From Clostridia bacterium (GTDB taxonomy: Bacteria > Bacillota > Clostridia > Christensenellales > SZUA-584), in NCBI GenBank assembly GCA_018648645.1, contig JABGQS010000014.1:1-64000 (forward strand): a stretch of 64,000 nucleotides of DNA, read 5' to 3'. Below, one piece after another: positions 60,246-64,000 of this stretch. A program made the position numbers and the translations under genes. How positions within the stretch are numbered: the first letter of the stretch is position 1; each line of letters begins with the position of its first letter. A model generated the notes under the pieces. The model worked only from the letters and a program-made list of their open reading frames with translations, did no database searches and was not told the DNA's origin.

Positions 60246-61052
60246 TTATTGCGCCAACTTCTTAGATTTTTCCGTGGCCTTTTGCACAGCGCTTATAATC
60301 GCAGCGTTAAATCCGTCTTCCTCAAGCGATTTTACGCCCTCAATCGTTGTGCCACCGGGCGAACATACAGCTTCTTTCAACTCGCTCGGGTGTGTGCCTG
60401 TCTCCTGAACCATTTTTGCTGAGCCGAGAACCGTTTGCGCTGCGAGCGTTGCCGAAAGCTCCTCCTGCAAGCCGCAAACCACGCCTGCTTGTGTCAAAGC
60501 CTCGATAAACATAAAAACATATGCCGGACCACTTCCGGACATTGCTGTAACCGCGTGCATCAGCTTGCTTGGCGCATGTGCAACCTTGCCGAGAGCGCCA
60601 AAAACGCCCTCCACAAACGTGAGAGTCTCGCCGTCTGCATTGCTCGGAGTCTCAAAAACGCTCATGCCCTCCCCCACCATCATGGGAGTATTTGGCATTA
60701 ATCGGATAACGTGTTGGTCTGTGCCGACAACAGATTTAATTTTGTCAGCATCCCATCCTGCGGCAATGGAAACAAGTGTTTTACCGCGCGAGAAGTCCTT
60801 TATCTCACTCAAAACATTGGGCAGCACGTTGGGTTTGACTGCAAGAACGATAATATCGCAGGCTTCGCTTAACGCTTTTGCGGATAATGCAAGTTTAACG
60901 CCATTGGAAGCATTCAGCGCATTTATTTTGTTGTTGTCTATGTCGAAGACAAAAACATTGTCACTTTTAACAACCTTTTTTTCTATCGCGCCGCTGATAA
61001 TAGCCTGCGACATGTTGCCCGCTCCAATAAACCCCAAAATATATTCTCTCAA
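60246..61052 (-). CDS. proC: pyrroline-5-carboxylate reductase ProC
   Basis: 268 residues. NAD(P) site LGFIGAGNMSQAIISG near 6-21; VLAVKPNVLP near 70; conserved substrate motif MSGSGPAYVFMFIEAL near 170; SPGGTTIEGVKSLEE near 230. It makes proline from P5C. TTG start with AGGAGGATTTGAT ahead. It lies opposite the tRNA-Trp promoter. Confidence 0.95.
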   Translation of the reverse strand: MREYILGFIGAGNMSQAIISGAIEKKVVKSDNVFVFDIDNNKINALNASNGVKLALSAKALSEACDIIVLAVKPNVLPNVLSEIKDFSRGKTLVSIAAGWDADKIKSVVGTDQHVIRLMPNTPMMVGEGMSVFETPSNADGETLTFVEGVFGALGKVAHAPSKLMHAVTAMSGSGPAYVFMFIEALTQAGVVCGLQEELSATLAAQTVLGSAKMVQETGTHPSELKEAVCSPGGTTIEGVKSLEEDGFNAAIISAVQKATEKSKKLAQ

Positions 61053-61066
61053 ATCAAATCCTCCTA

Positions 61067-61095
61067 TTGACTACTTACTCGAAATTGTTTATAAT
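61067..61095 (+). promoter_or_regulatory. promoter of tRNA-Trp
   Basis: TTGACT (61067-61072), 17-bp spacer, TATAAT (61090-61095). Confidence 0.8.
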
Positions 61096-61111
61096 ACGAT
61101 TTGTTGCACTT

Positions 61112-61187
61112 AGGGGAGTGGCTCAATTGGTAGAGCATCGGTCTCCAAAACCGACGGTTGCAGGTTCAAGTCCTGTCTCCCCTGCCA
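61112..61187 (+). tRNA. tRNA-Trp (CCA)
   Basis: 76 nt; begins AGGGGAGTGGCTCAAT, anticodon CCA in TCTCCAAAA, discriminator G, encoded CCA. Confidence 0.96.
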
Positions 61188-61207
61188 GCAGGCATCGCCT
61201 GCACATT

Positions 61208-61243
61208 CTGTTCGCGAAATTCACATTATGCGGGCAGTTTTTT
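61208..61243 (+). terminator. first of two tandem terminator hairpins after tRNA-Trp
   Basis: CTGTTCGC paired with GCGGGCAG, then TTTTTT. A further GCAGGC-atc-GCCTGC hairpin lies just upstream. Confidence 0.75.
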
Positions 61244-61299
61244 ATTACCCGCGCTGTTGCTTATAATTAGAAATTTCTGAATGCTTGAAGCCGGTTACG

Positions 61300-61335
61300 C
61301 TGTTCGCGAAGTTAATTCCTCGAGGACAGTTTTTT
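61300..61335 (+). terminator. second tandem terminator, sharing sequence with the first
   Basis: CTGTTCGCGAAG and CTCGAGGACAG, then TTTTTT. The 11-nt CTGTTCGCGAA and the AGTTTTTTATTAC tail repeat those of 61208-61249. Confidence 0.7.
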
Positions 61336-61428
61336 ATTACTAAAAAATACTCATATTGTGCTTGCATGTGCTATTACTAATCGCCCGGTTCAAAGATATC
61401 TCATGTGCAAAGTGAATAATCTATTTCG

Positions 61429-62859
61429 CTAAACCAGAACGTCACCTTTAGCCCCGATAACGTCAGCATATTCTCTCAGCAGCGGCTTTATCTGCGTGTC
61501 TATAAAGTCCTTTGTCTGCTCGCTTGCACATCCTGTGAACTTGACCGGGTCAATCAGCTTGTCAATCTCTTTATCGCTTATGCCAAAGCTCTTGTCTTGC
61601 TTAATAAGGTAAATCAGGTTGTTGCTTTGTCCGTGCATCTTAACGCGCGCGCCGGCCGCCATAGAGTGCTCGCGAATTCTCTCGTGAAGCTCCTGCCTGT
61701 CCCCCCCGCGTTTAACAGCTTCCATCATTATCGTTTCGGTTGCCATAAACGGCAGCTCTTCGTTCACGTGCTTTTTGATAACGTTCTCGTACACTACCAT
61801 GCCGCTTGTGATGTTAAGATACAGGTTTAAAATCGCATCAATAGCCAGGAAGCTCTGTGGCACGATTAGCCGCTTATTCGCAGAATCGTCCAGCGTTCGC
61901 TCAAACCACTGTGTGGATGCCGTTACAGCGGCGCTCATGGGCATACAGAGCACGAAACGGCACAGTGCGCCCATTCTTTCGCTGCGCATAGGATTGCGCT
62001 TATAAGCCATCGCAGAGCTGCCAATCTGCTTCTTGTTGAACGGTTCCTCGATTTCCTTTAAGTTTTGCAGCAATCTTATATCATTGCTGAACTTATAAGC
62101 GCTCTGAGCAAGCAACGAGAGCGCATTGAGCACAATGGTATCGAACTTTCTCGGATACGTTTGTCCGGTCACTGCGTAGGAGCTATTGAACCCCATAGCC
62201 TTGCATACCAGCTCGTCGAGCTTTTTGACTTTATCTGCGTCCCCGTCAAACAACGACACAAAGCTGGCTCCCGTGCCTGTTGTGCCTTTGACGCCCCTCA
62301 ACTTAAAGTCCTTCAATATATCGCGAATCGCTACCAAATCCATCAGCAGATCCTGCATCCAAAGCGTGGCTCGCTTCCCGACCGTTGTCAGTTGCGCAGG
62401 CTGATAGTGCGTGAACCCGAGCGTGGGCATATCCTTGAACTGCAATGCGAAATGCGACAGATTGGCGATAACGCTGACGAGCTTGACTTCGACCAATTTC
62501 AGAGCGTCGTATATGACAATCAAATCGGTGTTGTCACCCACAAAGCAGCTTGTTGCACCAAGATGAATAATCGGCTTAGCTTTTTTGCACTGCACGCCAT
62601 AAGCATACACATGTGACATCACATCGTGGCGAACTTTTTTCTCGCGCTCCAGTGCCACGTCATAGTTAATATCGTCCTGATATTCGATTAATTGCGCAAT
62701 CTGCTCATTGCTAATGTCGAGCCCAAGTTTCTGCTCTGCCTGAGCCAGCGCAATCCATAGCTTACGCCATGTTCTAAACTTTTTGTCATCCGAGAAAGCC
62801 TGCGCCATGCTCTTTGAAGCATATCTCGTAATCAACGGGTTTTCATACACATCTTTCAT
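61429..62859 (-). CDS. purB: adenylosuccinate lyase PurB
   Basis: 476 residues. ASL/fumarase fold: HDVMSHVYAYGV near 78, GATSCFVGDNTDLIV near 102, the signature loop GSSAMAYKRNPMRSERM near 282 (catalytic Ser), and TQWFERTLDDSANKR. It splits SAICAR and adenylosuccinate in purine synthesis, a counterpart to the purine breakdown genes at 10-33 kb. Start ATG62859 after AAAGGCGGTC. Confidence 0.95.
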   Translation of the reverse strand: MKDVYENPLITRYASKSMAQAFSDDKKFRTWRKLWIALAQAEQKLGLDISNEQIAQLIEYQDDINYDVALEREKKVRHDVMSHVYAYGVQCKKAKPIIHLGATSCFVGDNTDLIVIYDALKLVEVKLVSVIANLSHFALQFKDMPTLGFTHYQPAQLTTVGKRATLWMQDLLMDLVAIRDILKDFKLRGVKGTTGTGASFVSLFDGDADKVKKLDELVCKAMGFNSSYAVTGQTYPRKFDTIVLNALSLLAQSAYKFSNDIRLLQNLKEIEEPFNKKQIGSSAMAYKRNPMRSERMGALCRFVLCMPMSAAVTASTQWFERTLDDSANKRLIVPQSFLAIDAILNLYLNITSGMVVYENVIKKHVNEELPFMATETIMMEAVKRGGDRQELHERIREHSMAAGARVKMHGQSNNLIYLIKQDKSFGISDKEIDKLIDPVKFTGCASEQTKDFIDTQIKPLLREYADVIGAKGDVLV

Positions 62860-62950
62860 TTTTCGACCGCCTTTTCATAATCTATAAAGCTTAATATATA
62901 TTTGATGAAAATATCTTAGCAAATTGAATCTACAGAATCTCTCCTCCACC

Positions 62951-62979
62951 ATTATAAGCGTAATTGGTGAATCTTTCAA
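62951..62979 (-). promoter_or_regulatory. promoter of purB
   Basis: Minus strand TTGAAA (62974-62979), 17-bp spacer, TATAAT (62951-62956), leaving about an 85-nt leader. Confidence 0.7.
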
Positions 62980-63010
62980 ACTTATTGAAGTAAAAAATGA
63001 AATTACTTGC

Positions 63011-63043
63011 AAAAAAAGAAGAGCCGCACTTGTCGGCTCTTCT
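63011..63043 (-). terminator. rny terminator
   Basis: AGAAGAGCCG and CGGCTCTTCT around a 7-nt loop, then T-run on the minus strand. Confidence 0.85.
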
Positions 63044-63053
63044 GATAATCCAT

Positions 63054-64000
63054 TTACTTAGCAAAATCTACTGATCTGGTTTCTCGGATAACGTTGACTT
63101 TAATCTGTCCCGGATAATCCAGCTCTTTCTCGATTTTCTTTACGATGTCTTTTGCCAGCAGATGCATTCCATCGTCGTTCACGTCTTCGGGCTTAACGAG
63201 TATTCGCACTTCCCTGCCTGCTTGAATCGCATAGCACGAGTCTACGCCCGAGAACGAGTTTGCGATCTCTTCCAAGTTTTCGAGACGCTTGATGTAGTTC
63301 TCAAGACTCTCGCGCCGTGCACCCGGTCGTGCTGCCGATATTGCGTCAGCCGATTGAACGAGCACGGCTTCTACCGTTGTCGCGTCAATATCGCCGTGAT
63401 GCGCTTGGATACAGTGAATCACGTCAGCGTTTTCGCCATACTTCTTGGCTAGATCTGCACCGATTTGGATATGCGGACCTTCAACTTCGTGGTCAACCGC
63501 TTTGCCGATATCATGCAGCAGTCCGCCGCGCTTTGCCAGCGTAACGTTTGCGCCAAGCTCGCTTGCCATCATTGCAGACAGATGGGCGACCTCCAGCGAA
63601 TGCTTAAGCACGTTCTGACCGTAGCTCGTACGATATTTAAGGCGCCCTAATAGCTTGATAATCTCGACATGCAGATTGTGAATACCGGCATCAAACGCTG
63701 CCTGCTCTCCTGCATCTCTGATTTCCTTATCCACCTCTTTGCGCGCTTTGTTTACCATTTCCTCAATGCGTGCAGGATGAATTCTGCCATCGATGATGAG
63801 CCTCTCAAGAGCAATTCGCGCAACTTCTCTGCGAATCGGGTCAAAACCCGACAGTATTACCGCCTCAGGAGTATCATCAATAATCAAATCGATACCTGTT
63901 GCCGTCTCAAGCGCGCGAATGTTGCGCCCTTCTCTGCCGATGATGCGGCCTTTCATTTCGTCACTTGGCAATGCAACCACAGATACAGTGTTTTCTGCAA
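63054..64000 (-). CDS. rny: ribonuclease Y (3' part, 5' end beyond the window)
   Basis: About 315 residues of the C-terminal half of RNase Y; the upstream frame stays open past 64000, so the N-terminus is missing. The KH domain starts [19 protein letters not shown], the HD-type phosphodiesterase motif is [13 protein letters not shown], and the tail is [21 protein letters not shown]. RNase Y is a membrane-bound endoribonuclease that starts mRNA turnover in Firmicutes. A terminator follows directly. Confidence 0.95.
   Translation of the reverse strand, partial: AENTVSVVALPSDEMKGRIIGREGRNIRALETATGIDLIIDDTPEAVILSGFDPIRREVARIALERLIIDGRIHPARIEEMVNKARKEVDKEIRDAGEQAAFDAGIHNLHVEIIKLLGRLKYRTSYGQNVLKHSLEVAHLSAMMASELGANVTLAKRGGLLHDIGKAVDHEVEGPHIQIGADLAKKYGENADVIHCIQAHHGDIDATTVEAVLVQSADAISAARPGARRESLENYIKRLENLEEIANSFSGVDSCYAIQAGREVRILVKPEDVNDDGMHLLAKDIVKKIEKELDYPGQIKVNVIRETRSVDFAK

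Overview
The window reads as chromosomal DNA of an anaerobic, spore-former-type Firmicute (class Clostridia or close kin), probably gut-associated. Evidence: a clostridial housekeeping run miaB-(membrane protein)-mutS-mutL-miaA-hfq-aluminium-resistance PLP protein-lexA, an RNase Y gene, strong AGGAGG-type ribosome sites, lipoprotein signal peptides, Gram-positive TTGACA/TATAAT promoters, and oxygen-independent Fe-S and molybdenum metabolism. There is no prophage, IS element or CRISPR array.

Layout. 1-1020: no protein gene; a tandem array of 147-bp structured repeats ending at a tRNA-Arg gene. 1159-4967: a soluble-looking molybdopterin oxidoreductase with its four-cluster ferredoxin subunit and MobA. 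5.0-10.6 kb: SPFH/prohibitin protein, a DUF5685/J-domain pair, YdcF/SanA-like protein, a C_GCAxxG redox protein and a CobW GTPase. 10.8-23.9 kb: one eight-gene operon for anaerobic purine (urate/xanthine) breakdown (ygeY, ygeW, yqeA, ssnA, ygfK, xdhD, hyuA, and a fold-type II PLP enzyme where ygeX would be expected). 24.0-28.3 kb: molybdenum supply (ModE-like regulator, FecBCD-type ABC importer, P-loop NTPase, MocA-type cytidylyltransferase). 28.5-32.8 kb: a DauR/YheO-type regulator and the three-subunit xanthine dehydrogenase xdhABC. The logic of 10.8-32.8 kb is: import the metal, build the cytidine form of the cofactor, oxidise hypoxanthine/xanthine, open the rings reductively and hydrolytically, and recover ATP from carbamoyl phosphate through YqeA. 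MobA next to the DMSO-reductase-family enzyme gives the guanine form, so both cofactor branches are present.

32.9-43.3 kb: mixed chromosomal genes (rmuC, DUF2975/HTH unit, DJ-1-like lipoprotein, an antiporter behind a yybP-ykoY manganese riboswitch, DeoR regulator, tadA, an orphan prepilin, lysA-like decarboxylase, TrmB-like regulator, mscL, amidohydrolase, GNAT). 43.4-45.3 kb: one A+T-rich gene whose C-terminus looks like a HEPN ribonuclease, next to a seven-tRNA operon (Pro-Glu-Met-Asp-Phe-Thr-Tyr, minus strand); this is the best candidate for acquired defence DNA. 46.5-61 kb: housekeeping and DNA repair (MiaB, MutS, MutL, MiaA, Hfq, LexA, a tyrosine recombinase, RNase HI, ProC), tRNA-Trp, then purB and the 3' part of rny running off the right edge.

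Most notable observations: (i) the compact purine/molybdenum locus with a non-YgeX PLP enzyme; (ii) two tRNA genes (Arg, Tyr) whose 3' ends are mirrored as inverted copies across their terminators, each preceded by the same 17-bp hairpin, plus the related 147-bp array; (iii) a His-x3-Cys-x3-Cys iron-sulphur motif in the molybdoenzyme; (iv) two apparently leaderless mRNAs (tadA, mocA); (v) a 101-nt overlap of miaA and hfq; (vi) the HEPN gene. All functions are deduced from sequence alone; no database search was run.
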